A DNA stretch of 64,000 bases from Argopecten irradians (lineage: Eukaryota; Mollusca; Bivalvia; Pectinida; Pectinidae). Numbering within the stretch: position 1 is the stretch's first letter; each line of letters opens with the position of its first letter. The notes beneath the pieces are model-generated. The model saw only the letters and a program-made list of their open reading frames with translations, ran no database searches and was not told the origin of the DNA. Of the stretch, positions 35,138 through 46,949 are shown one piece after another. The stretch is from NCBI RefSeq assembly GCF_041381155.1, contig NC_091140.1:23154864-23218863 (forward strand), in the 5' to 3' direction. The translations under genes were made by a program, and so were the position numbers.

Positions 35138-35332
35138 GGCACAGAAGTGACGCGAAAAATATTTTTTTTAATGTAGGACAAAAAAAAGATTTTATATAAG
35201 GTGAAAAATATTTTTTCTTTTACATGCTCACGTAAAACTTATTACGTGAGCACGTAAAAGAAAAAAAAATATAATTCACCTTACATAAAAATTATTTTTT
35301 GTCTGGCATAAAGAAAAAAACACTTCTGTGCC
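35138..35332. mobile_element. Foldback MITE, 195 bp
   Basis: Perfect ends GGCACAGAAGTG (35138-35149) and CACTTCTGTGCC (35321-35332). The centre also folds: CTTTTACATGCTCACGTAA faces TTACGTGAGCACGTAAAAG with a short loop. Almost the whole element can pair with itself. No coding capacity. Confidence 0.85.
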
Positions 35333-35617
35333 ACGGTACACAATCGTTAATCCCTGTACTGTATACAAACTGATTTCTCTTATTTCAATTTACCAAATAG
35401 TCTGATCAGAAAACAAACAAACAGGATGGCCTTGATATCAAGGATCACTCAAAAATCTTTTTAATCCACAATTGATTGATGCATTCAAATATTGACTTGT
35501 TTCGATAAGTATTGATTCTGCACGCCATACCATGCGTTGGAGGTGTCAAATAGAGTGCTGGCATTTAAAAATACTATGTTAATCAAGCATGCTGTAAAAG
35601 GAACTAGATTATTACCA

Positions 35618-35690
35618 CTCATTGTTTTTGTTAAGTGACCGCTCATTGTTTTTGTTATGTGACTGCTCATTGGTTTTGTTAAGTGACCGC
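35618..35690. repeat. 24-bp tandem repeat, three copies
   Basis: The unit CTCATTGTTTTTGTTAAGTG then ACCG starts at 35618, 35642 and 35666. It keeps an open frame on the minus strand (HLTKTMSG repeats), which explains that otherwise meaningless open frame. Confidence 0.85.
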
Positions 35691-36242
35691 CCGTTAGTTC
35701 AGTGCTAAATTTATACTCGAACTCTGTGTTTGTAAACATAGACAATAAGCAGTAAATCCGGTTCGTCTCGATGGCTTCACCCATTTAAGATGTTTGTTGA
35801 TTTGATGGGGTACAATGATAGCTTAATTTACCTAATATTTCTTGTAACCTTGACGACCTGTGGGAAGTCTTCAGTAAGATAGCATAGAGCTATCAAAAGT
35901 AACTATTGTTTCGATGTGATTATTTTTGGGAGATGAATCTGTATGTTGTGGTTTGATTTATAAGTAAATCAAACCCTGGTGAATGTCGATCCAGTCATAA
36001 GGGCATTAATGTTGAGTTGGTCAAAGGAATAAGAATTTGAATTTCTCTGAATTCAAAGCTGATATGATGTTTCGGCAGTTCAATATTTAGTAAAACGAAA
36101 TCTCATGTCATGGCATTTACAATATCCAATGAAAGAATTTCATCTTTATTAGATCTGGTGAATGTCATCTGCAGTACATGTATTTACATTTCACTATATG
36201 TCGATCTATAATATGGGTACAGCCAAATTCTTGCAGATGAGC

Positions 36243-36360
36243 CAGTGTTTTTTTTTGGCCGAATCTACAGCCGAACTTGGCTGTTTCCCCTAGCCAAAAA
36301 ATGCCTTATTTTCCCAATTTTGAAGTCAAATTTCCCAATGAAAACTGATCAAATTCAATG
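36243..36360 (-). repeat. Fragment of the CAGTG dispersed repeat family
   Basis: Begins CAGTGTTTTTTTTTGGCCGA, followed by TTTCCCCTAGCC and ATTTTCCCAATTTTG, the order seen on the minus strand in copies A and B. The far end is not located. Confidence 0.45.
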
Positions 36361-36628
36361 ATATTTGTGTTGATAATTTGTACCAGATTTTCATTCCTAA
36401 AATTTGTAAATATAGTCTACATTACTTAAAACAAATGATTTGGGATTAGAAACAATTTTTATTTCATAAAATTTAAATGAAAACAAAATCGAAATGAGCA
36501 TAACTAGGTCGCTAGATGCACCTTCAGTTCAGAGACTTTTTACAGGCATTCAAGGTAATAAAAACAATAGTTATCTGCTTTAAAGTTATATAACAATGTT
36601 TCCAGATAGAGTTAACTTACATTATTAG

Positions 36629-37122
36629 TAGGGCTGGATCAATATATCGATATACTGATATGTATCGGTTTTCAGCAGTGTATGGAATATCGATATGCAA
36701 ACTTGCTCTATATTGCTGTATCGTTTTAACAACTCACCCTACTGTTTTTGTTATAGAAATAGAAATAGGAAATTCCAAACAAAATTTATTCTAAAACATC
36801 ATTAAATTAAGAGCATTTAAATTAATAGGAAGTGTTTAAGACATCTGTGTCACCTAAATGGATTAGAAATGCCTTTTCATAACTAAGAATACGAATTGAC
36901 AGAAATTAATTAACACGGATGATAAACCGAATCAAATGTTTGGTAGAATTTTTTTCTGGTTATAGAATGTTTTATCAAAATTGTCTTTTATTGTGACAGT
37001 TTTCAAAACACAATGGTCAACTGAATTTGAAAAAGAGGTCCACTGTATCGTCAATACGTATCGTGTAATGTTTCAGTGTATTGTCAATACGTATTGTATT
37101 AGACCTCCAATACCCAGCCCTA
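36629..37122. mobile_element. hAT-type non-autonomous element, about 0.5 kb
   Basis: Left end TAGGGCTGGATCAATA; right end, reversed, TAGGGCTGGGTATTGG. Both ends run into CGATAT/AATACGTAT-rich sequence typical of hAT-derived MITEs. ATTATTAG precedes the left end (36621-36628) and occurs again at 37127-37134, four bases past the right end, close to the 8-base duplication expected of hAT. No transposase. Confidence 0.65.
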
Positions 37123-40100
37123 ATTAATTATTAGTCATCTAACTATTTTTTTCGACATAAGCAAGGAGTTTTTCTGTGTAAAAACGATCTCTGTTAAAGG
37201 TAGGAAGTAGCACTTGGAATCTAATAATGGAGCCGGAATCTGGTTTCCGGAATTCAGGAATATAGAATAGAGAATATAGAAAATAATAGAGAGAAAAAAA
37301 AGTTTTAAAAATGCAAATAGTTTTGCAAATTAATTGTTTTATTTTCTTCTAATAATAGAAGGAAAAACATCTAGTGAAATAGAAATGTTTATCAGATAGT
37401 TCTAAAGTTTTTGATTTTCAATTTTCTAATAAGTACAGTACTGCCATAAAAATGGTAATTTTTGGGAGCAAGTTAATTAAAATTTGGGCAACTGCAAGTG
37501 AATTATTGGGTTCTACTTGCCTGGGACAAGTGATTTTGAAAAAATTTTACATGTCGGAAATTTTTCACAATTTCTTCCAAATTCCGAGTTATTTTCCCCA
37601 ATTGAAAAGGCACTCACCGGTTCTGATGGGACATGAAAAAAAGATTCTGCAGTGGAAAAAATTAAGGTGCATCTTTTTTTAGGATCATGCTAGTATGAAG
37701 TTTAAAAATGAGAAATATATCTTTCACAAAACAAATCCATGATTTGGGGACAATCACCAATTAGTTTTGTGCTGACTGCAGCACCACTGAATATAATACT
37801 GCAATATATGGAAAAAAGTTTGTTACTGTCTGATGAATTGATCATGATAAGTTGATATGTTGCAATTGACTGTACATGTAGAGTCCTGGTGTTTTTGAAA
37901 GCATGTGTTCAACTGTAGATGTTATTTCTAAAGTATAAAAAAACATGTGTTCAACTTCAGGTGTTGTGTTCTAGATGTAATGAAAATTGAGCATGTGTTC
38001 AGATTTAGTAGTTTAATGTTATATGTTCAAGAGGTAATTATGAAAGCATGTGACAATGGTGTTGAGGTATATAGTTTATCAATTGCTGTGGCTGGTTAAG
38101 TATATGCCATACCTGACACTTAAAAACAAGTGGAAGGAGAGCTAAAACAGCACTACTGTTGATTGTGTGTATGAATGAAGTCATCATTTATATAATTAGG
38201 TGTGCGGTGAATCAGAGTGTGGGACCAGCTGTATGGGGATCAATATATCGGGGGAGGGGGACCTGTATACAGGAGGAATATAGGGGGCACGAGGTCCTCA
38301 TCATTGATTGATTCTCTAGGATGCTGTGTGACTCATTGTGTGTCGAATCATCACATCCAGCCTTTGTTGAAATGTTAAGATGTATACCTGGCCCGGCATG
38401 CTGTGTTGTATGCACTATATGTGTTAACCAGTATCCAGGTGATGTGGAGAATATAAGTCTATGAAATGGTATAAGTTTGGTGACAATTGAAAGAAAAAAA
38501 AGAGTTAATTAACTATAACATGAACTTAATGACAAAAATCATACTGTGCTGTACATGTCAGGATATATGTGAAGTTGGAAAAGTGTCATGTGGATGAAAA
38601 TCATTTTTCAATTGCTTGGATGATTAATATATTTTTATAGGACTTAGGAGACGGAATTGGACCTCTCCTGGATATACAGAAAGTTTTGTTTTACTGAGCT
38701 CCCATTTGGATGAAAGGATAGACTAATTTAATATGGAATATATCTCTTGGAGGATTCAATTTGAATTAAAGTTGCAATTGACCGAGATAATTTATGACGA
38801 GATATAACATTTAGAAGCTGGTGAGTGCATGATGATATGTAGGTATCATACTATCGGGTATATATAATGCAATTGCAGTCTTTAAAAGTCTATCTCATGC
38901 CAACAAGAGGGGAAAATGTCATCTTTATTCATTCATTATTCCTTTGATTGTGTTATATTTATTTGCTGCTGATGTGGTTGGAACATTTAAGATATGTGAC
39001 CTAGATTTATATAAGTGGTCTTTGACAGCCAGCCTGGTAAGAGTGTCTGACCTACTTACATATATATGTATGTACACACATATTTTTCCATCTATCACGA
39101 TTTCCCCTGGTTACATATATATTTTGCTTCAGAGTTGTTTGTCTTCAATATTCTATATAGTGATAGTGGATGCAAGTATTGATTGTTAGAAGTTTAAACA
39201 CTTGTCATATTTCATTTCAACTTGAACCAGACTGTTTTTGATGGACTCGATCAATACTATTTTAAGTTATTTTCATTATAAATTTGCTAAGTGGTTGTAA
39301 GTTATTAATTACATGTTGACCTAACTTAAGTAATTTGTACTAATTGAAATACAGGAAGTGAGCTCGAGATGAACAGATCGTTAATTATTATTTAGTAAAT
39401 GCTGACTGCAAGCTTAGTCACTTAACAGATCTTCTTTATTCATCATAAATTCTGTTATTTCTTTTTTTTGCCAGTTTGTTGGAATTATGTGTATGTTTAC
39501 CCCTTTGTATTATATATATATATAGATACAGGTGTACAATGGACTATAAATAGATCTGGTAAATCCCGTAAAGGTGAGAAGGAGGGGTCACTAAGGATGG
39601 GTAATTATAACAATATCACCAAAGGAATGGTTATTATGTGGTGATTCATTGACAGCTATAGAATGTTTATAATTAGTGCTGTATAACTATGACTGTTAGA
39701 TATACCTGGCTGTGTACTCCAGTGAACCTGCTTACCTCACCTGTATTTACAGGTAAATATGTACAGGAAGTGAAATATGTAGATTATATAGGTACGTTAT
39801 TCACATTGTAATATATAGATGAGGAATGATACACTAATCAGTATTTTGTCATTCAAACAGAGTAGCTGAGGTGAGGTGAGTTAACAGTTCAGTGTGTCGA
39901 CTCATGACGGCACCCGCTGAAGTTAAAACTAGAAGTATGTCGCTTGAACAGTAACACATCTTCTGAGATATTTCTATGTGGTTACATGGATGTCTTAACA
40001 TTATTTCATGTACATGTATGTACCTTACCTAAAAACCATTAGGTTATAAAGTAATGAAAAAACCACCCTCCCACCCTAAAGTGTAGGCCTTTGTGCTCTG

Positions 40101-42714
40101 TTTGCTTGACTGAGCTCTGGTGTGATTTTACTTATCATATTCTGTACAATAACAGAGCATCCATGGTCAATTGATAGATGGCTTTTATATATAATTAGTA
40201 GATTCAAAAGTCAAATCACCATTCTCAGAAATCTGAAAAGTCAAAACCTATGAAAAAATAAACCCTGGAGTCAAATCTGAATTTTGGGAGTCAAAACCTA
40301 CTCTCATGATCAGGGGTCTGGATGTTCTGAATATTATATTTGAGATTTATTACAAGTATGGAATATCTGGGAATAGGAGGTTGGTACCATTTGCAATAAG
40401 ACTAAGCTAAAGAGTACCAATCCTTACTTGTGGTATCAATCCTTCATTCATTCATATACATGTCATGTGTATATAGCCTGAGAAAAAAGTAGGGCAGCCA
40501 TGATGAGATATCTGCCTCAGAATCTGTCCGAGTTGTTTGTACTGGCTTATATATGCCAGCTAGAAACAAGTCTCCATAAAAACTAGCATCATGATATTGT
40601 GTTAAAACTCAAGATTAGAAAAGTGCCATATAGTATATAATATAAGCAAAGAAGTCTAGATATATAAGTCATGAGACATACTTCACAAAATTCACTATCC
40701 TTATGTTATATGCACACATAGAATGTATTACCACCACTGACACTTGATCTTGATTTTACACTCTAGATCTGTTGTAGAAAAAAAAATTCAATGGTAAAAT
40801 ACTGAAACATTTATGCACAATGATACAGCTTTCAGGAATGACAGCTGCTATATATATGTTACAGTTATACACAAAGTGGTCCAAGGTGATAAATATTTAA
40901 GGTTCCTCACAGTTTTATCTAATTAAGTTCTCTCCATATTAAAAAGTAATGAATACCTTGTATATGATCACTAGGTGTGTGACTTGGTAAGATAGGGAAT
41001 CGTTTATATAACTGTGCGGTATATAGGTTAGAGATTAAACATTTCATGATCTAATATTCAGGTTCAGATAGAGTCAGTTTGTGCTAAATTAAGCATTTGA
41101 TGATGTAATGTTCGGGTTCAAATCAAGGAACAGACTTCTAGTGTTGGTAAACGATATATATATATATGTCGGTCATGCATATGTATTATATATATACTAA
41201 TTACTAAATGTTAACTATTAGGCTATAAATAATTGTCTGTGTCTGTTTTAGGTTTTTCAGCTACCTGACGATCATGTATCATCTTTTCAAGTATCTTATT
41301 TAGTATCATCACCGTTTGTCGGTGATCTATTAATTCTATTTATTATCAGCGTGGTCGAAGGAGGAAATGATTTAATTGGTATGGTGTGTGGTATATAGGG
41401 GATCGATGACTTGGTAAACTGTTAGGTCTCTATCTGTACATACTTGTGTACATACAAAACATGGATATAAATGTCTACAGTGTTTCATATCTTCCCAATT
41501 GTTACAGTACAAATTGTATTTTATACCAGCATGCTGGCATCAGGTACCAAAATGTAGCGTTATGGACATGAAAGCAAGTCTATTTTTATCAGCAAAGATA
41601 TAGATAAGATCATGTGTGTATAGTCATGGACATCACTTCTATGGTATGCTGTACGGTAGGCTGTATGTAACAATTGTTTTATATGTCCTTCCTCCCACTG
41701 ATGGTAATAATATGCCTGTATCCGATGTAATATATATGATTTTTATCACTAAGCCATTTTTTTCTAGAGCTTTAAAGTGCCATTGAGCTAGTCATTCTTA
41801 GTTCATATTGTTATTAATTATATGATGACAAATTTTACCTAGATCACCAAATTATTAATGATAAAGTATAAAGTTTGTACTTTGAACATTTTCTTCCTCT
41901 ATGCCCTTCTCAAAATGAAATAGATATTTTCTATCAGAAATCATGCTACTTTAGGCCTTTACATAATAAGAAAATACTTGACCTTCACCTCTCAAATCAC
42001 CAAAATAAGTAAAGGTTAGGAAAACTCAAGCTGATCATGCTTTTATTGGTAGGCAGTAAACAAGGCTATGTGGAGGGGCTCTACTGTACTTACATGTTGT
42101 TTACCTCAGAGGTCAGTGTATTGAAGAGGTCAGTGTATTGAGCGGTCATTGTTTTCACATATACTGTACCTGTCTGCTTGTTTACCTGTACATAGGAGAT
42201 ACTCATTATCTCTGTAAACCTGATAGCTTTATAGTGACAAAACATTTGATTGATGTGTGGTGCTTTTGATAGACTATCTATCTACAACAGGTCAAAGGTC
42301 ATATAGCCCAAACTGGTGCTATTGTAGGTCTAGGGGCATGTGAGGTCACTACTCAACTAATGAGTGGCTGGCCTTGAAGTTTTCTGTGTGGAATGTGTAA
42401 AGTAATTTATTATTTACTTGATGAGTACTCTTAAGATGTCCTTTAATTATAAGAGGTTGGTTGTCCTCGGAAGTTTGTAATAAATCTAGATTTTAGGTGT
42501 CAACATAATTATCATATTTTGAAAGCTGTTGTTTATACACCAGTACACCTAACTTTCCATCAAATTTTATATTGCGATATAAAACATAAAATCAGCCCCA
42601 GTTAGTCATGTACTTACATCTGGGCCATTGGAGGTGATTATGTAATATAGTTGTACAAGTTGCATACTTGTTAAAAATGCAATTGATATAAAATGTTTTT
42701 ATGATAGGTTTATA

Positions 42715-42749
42715 CAAAAGGAAAATGGTTTATACAAAAGGAAAATAAT
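42715..42749. repeat. Short direct duplication
   Basis: GGTTTATACAAAAGGAAAAT is repeated back to back. Confidence 0.8.
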
Positions 42750-42799
42750 AATGTAATTAATCTACACTGAAGATGTGTGGTTATACTGTAGTATAATAG

Positions 42800-43125
42800 G
42801 TGTGGCTTTATGTCCCTGTAGTCTCGGTCTGTCCCTATATAGGCTTGTGTCTATATTGAAGTCTCAGTTTGTACCTATATTGTCTGGGCTTGTGACTATA
42901 GTCTCAATTTGTCCCTATATATATAGTCTGGAATTGTGTCTAGTTTAGAGTCTGGTTTGTGTCTATAGTATTGGTTTGTGTCTAAAGTCTCCGTTTGTAC
43001 CTATATAATCTGAGCTTGTGTCTAGTCGTGGCTTGTGTCTGTAGTCTAGGTTTGTCCCTATATAGTCTGGGCTTGTGTCTATAGTCTTGGTTTGTGTCTA
43101 AAGTCTCCGTTTGTGCCGTGTGGTA
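42800..43125. repeat. Degenerate minisatellite
   Basis: Loose tandem copies built from GTCTCGGTTTGTCCCTATAT and GTCTGGGCTTGTGTCTATA-like half units. Copies vary in length and sequence, so the period is only approximate. Confidence 0.7.
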
Positions 43126-43509
43126 CATGGTAGATATCTGTTCACTGTTGATGCTGTGGTGTTTAATTTGCCAGTCACCAGCCTCTGTAAATTTCAGAAT
43201 GATTTGATTTAGACGTCCGTATCAAAGGTATAAATGTATCTGATTGAATTTGTACCTTCAAAGAGCGGCTATTATCTACAGCAATAGCTACAGGGAGATG
43301 TGACTATCATCCTGTACACTGATTCAGCATTATCACACAGACGGGTCCAAATCGCCCTAGAGGTAACAGTTTACTGCTATATATATTGTTGGTTGTGTAA
43401 AGTTGTGCTTCACAGAATAGGTTTGGTTGGGCTTACTTTGCTTAGCGTCTTTATAATATTTAATAACAGCTACTAAGGTCAGTTGAGGCTGTGTAGGTTT
43501 AGGAGGTCA

Positions 43510-43650
43510 AGGAACCATTTGCCTACTGTACCAGCTGATCATGAGCTGGCAACAGCTCCATATGGGGTTCAAACTTGCAACCCATAGATGGAGGCTAGGT
43601 CAGTAATTAATATGCTGAAACAGCTTATAGCACCACACCATCCAGCTACC
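43510..43650 (-). repeat. Decayed tRNA-derived SINE
   Basis: On the minus strand, AGTTTGAACCCC (43575-43564) looks like a B box after CpG decay. It is preceded by ACTGACCTAGCCTCCATCTA and a GGTGTGGTGCTATAAGC segment that could be an A-box remnant. Confidence 0.4.
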
Positions 43651-46600
43651 ACAGCATATTACAGAAATTATATTTGTCTGCATATTTACATCAAAGCATT
43701 TAGTTTACTCCCACCAGTAGTACTAAGTTGACCCTTGTTGTGTTTTATAAGAACGTTGTTTTGTAATTTTCCTATGGTCAAATGGCGCTGTTGTAGGTCA
43801 AACCACTGAACAGAATAATGATGACTATGTTAAACTTTGTGCTTTAACAAGCGTCTTTATTTAGTCTGGTGAACCGTGACAATGATTAAAAATTGAAGCA
43901 ACCATCCGTTATTGCTAATCTGGAAAGACAGGTGGGACAGTATCTCAGGACCTTGTTTTATTTGTATTTTAAACAATTCTACAAGTATATACATGTATGT
44001 ATTTAACTTTTTTTCGCCATAACAAAAGGATTTTTTTATAGATCTAGAAGAAAAAAGAATTTACAAGTCAATCTGTTAAATGTTACCAGATCTGGTTTAA
44101 TGTATCATGTATTTTTTTTGTCATTGTTGATTGATAATTAGTTGAGGTTTGTGATGCTGAAAATTAATTAATTCGAAATATTGCAGTATCTTTTGGCAAA
44201 TCTTTTGTCATTTAGATTGAGAAACTCATTTACTGATGTTTATATAATACAGGAATGTTTCTTCTGTAAATTGTCACAGCAGTCTGCAATCTGTTCTGAT
44301 GCTTTTAGATGATATTGTCATTCTTAAAGATTAATTCCTTTTTATCAGAATTGTCTTTCAAATATTATTATTTTGACTTGTTTCTATGACAGAATGTGTG
44401 TATCTAAGTTAAAGCTGGCTCAGTTGCGCCAGACAAAGAATAATTTCTCGCAGACAAAGGATAAATCGAAGTGCCCCAAGGCTGTTTACCAGTACAGCTA
44501 CCATGATAGGGAGGAATGGGAGCGCTGTCCACGACCTGAGTCAATGAACCATGGGACTCTGGCTGCGCTGTCTGCTTTTGTCCTATCAGAGGAAGCCAAA
44601 GGCAAGGTGTATCAAATTACCCAGTACTTCAACACAAAGCAGAGATTTTCTGACAGTAGTTTCCACAGGCTTGGCGATAATTTCAGAGATAAAGATCAGA
44701 ACGGATTGTTTTCACTTGACCTGTTCTTTTACCTGTATAATTGAGCTTGATGTTGTCTGTTGAGGGTGGTTTAAAAGTCCAGGTAAAATACAGGACAAGA
44801 ATAAGCAAGACTGAGCAAGAACAGATTAATAATAGCACAGCCAATGAGCTTGTCAGCTTGAAAAATAAAAATGTGATTTTTTTTTTACTCGGATGTTAGT
44901 CAGACTCTGGCTCTTTGTGTGTCCTGTGAAAGGCGAGCTGAATGCACCTCGTCTCTCTAGGGAGATGTAGAAAGAAAACCATTCTATTTCCCCTCACTTG
45001 AATTATGGAATAATTATCATGAGTCATAATATGGCTGACTTTACACCGGCAGCACTGAGTGGAATGAGACGCTGGCGAGACAGGGTAGGAGAGGAGGTTC
45101 ACTACTATATAGCTGATCATGTAGGCCCCCAACAAGATACTGGTATAGTAGTAACATAGGTTTACCAGCTGACAAACAGCGACTCACTCACAGTTGGGCC
45201 CTGCAGCCGCTTGTCTGAGTAAGGCTTTTGAGTCATATTCTTTATTTAATTCTCCAGCTGCCTCCTCGGGTCTTTCCACAACATGGCACTGTAGCTAGAT
45301 TATACAGCACGGCCCTCTCTCCCTGTCTGGTGTCCCCACAGGCACAGGGCATCAAGGTTTTGTCAGAAGTTTTTGGTGTAAATCAAGACATTTAGATGAG
45401 AAACAAGTATATATATATTTATCTTTATAATTTTATAAATGAAATGACAATCAATTATATTTGAACATACCAGACATTTTGATTGCAGACTGTTGCTATA
45501 TACCGGTATATAATTTCTTAAATGATATATATATATATATATATATATTGGCTAAATATGTACTGGTAGAATAAGAATTATACAGTGATGTTATAGATGT
45601 AACAGGGTCTGGTACTGGTGATTTGCATTAGGCCGTAGCAAAAAAGGATAGCTAGGTTTATAATATATTGAGTACATTTGGACCTGGTCCCAAAGTTGTC
45701 TCAAGTGGATGAATTCATCTATAATTTATCATTATTTTGATATTCTTAGGATGGTACAAGTCTTTTGGGGAAGTTTTCTTTACAAAATTAACTGACCCAA
45801 GGATAATTAATGATACAAGAATCGAAGGTGCTTGTCTGGTGGTGGAATAACATTGTACAGTCAAGTAAAGGGTACTGTTAATTAAAAATGGGCAAGATTG
45901 ATGGAGGAGGCCATGAAATAAAACTAGGAAGAAGAAATAGAGCAGCATGAAAGGTCATTAATGGACAAAAAAGAATCATTAATGATGTAGTGTTTGTTGA
46001 TTCTGTATAATGTAATGATTGATATAGTGATGCTGATTTTAATGGTTTTGATATGTAAAATATATGCTGTCAATCAATTGCTTTGACAGCTAATGATATA
46101 CCAGTAAACCTGTAGTATTAATTTAACAGACTGATACATTTGATATTTTGTGGCTTCGTAGCTGTTTGTTGGTTGTTGTCGACAGCAGTAATATATAGAT
46201 CCTATACTAGCAGATGTTTCCCTGTATACCATATGTTACCCCGTAATACCAGGAACACATGGCTGTTTACAGCTATTTGAATTCATTGTACTTTAAAATG
46301 AGTGAAAATGTGTTATCAAAGGAATATTGCTCTTTAGAAACATACAGTTGTCCTTGAAATATGTTAAAAATATATTGTATATATACATGTGCATAATTTA
46401 AGATGGTTTACATCATTTTTGGTACTATCAGTTATAGTATATTGATAGATATATCATTTAGAATTCTAGGATACAATTCGATATAAAATTTAGTTAAAAT
46501 ACTAATAACAGACAAATATTTTGATCTTAAAATGTTGAATACAAATCCTTAAAAATCTTCTTTTCATATATATAGAAACTTAATATATAGACCTGACCAT

Positions 46601-46949
46601 ATATTGCATTTAGATTAGTTTTACGTATATACATTGTTTCTTGAAAAATATCACACACACACACAACACCACCACAAAAATATGATAATTGGTAATAAAT
46701 AAGCAAAAACAAATTTAGTAAAAAAAAAAAAAAAAAAAATTGAAACAAATGAATGGAATGGCACAAAATTTTCAGATGTATATAGAAACAAATATATTTG
46801 GGAAATGAAGCCTAGAATCTGTCTATAATAGACTATTGCTCCCATTAGCAGAAGCAGATTTAATTGTTTTTAATGCATAATCAATATCTAGCTAATCCCT
46901 TCGTTTATCTTTGTATTTTCTAGGTGCAATTGATAACCAATCAACTAAC

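Larger units (their letters stand above)
32398..46923 (+). other. Long gene-poor stretch, probable brat 5' intron
   Basis: No protein exon I can support in 14.5 kb. It holds several repeats listed separately, short AT microsatellites (such as 45523-45549) and a 20-base A-run at 46720. The stretch ends in a pyrimidine-rich acceptor, TTTGTATTTTCTAG, at 46923, which directly precedes the brat coding exon. Calling all of it intron rests on the unproven first exon at 32157-32397. Confidence 0.35.

Noticed and set aside
44373-44744. 123-residue plus-strand frame with moderate coding look
   Set aside because: Less AT-rich than its surroundings, but no family match, and no convincing splice link to brat. 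It could be a brat 5' exon or regulatory sequence; RNA-seq would tell.
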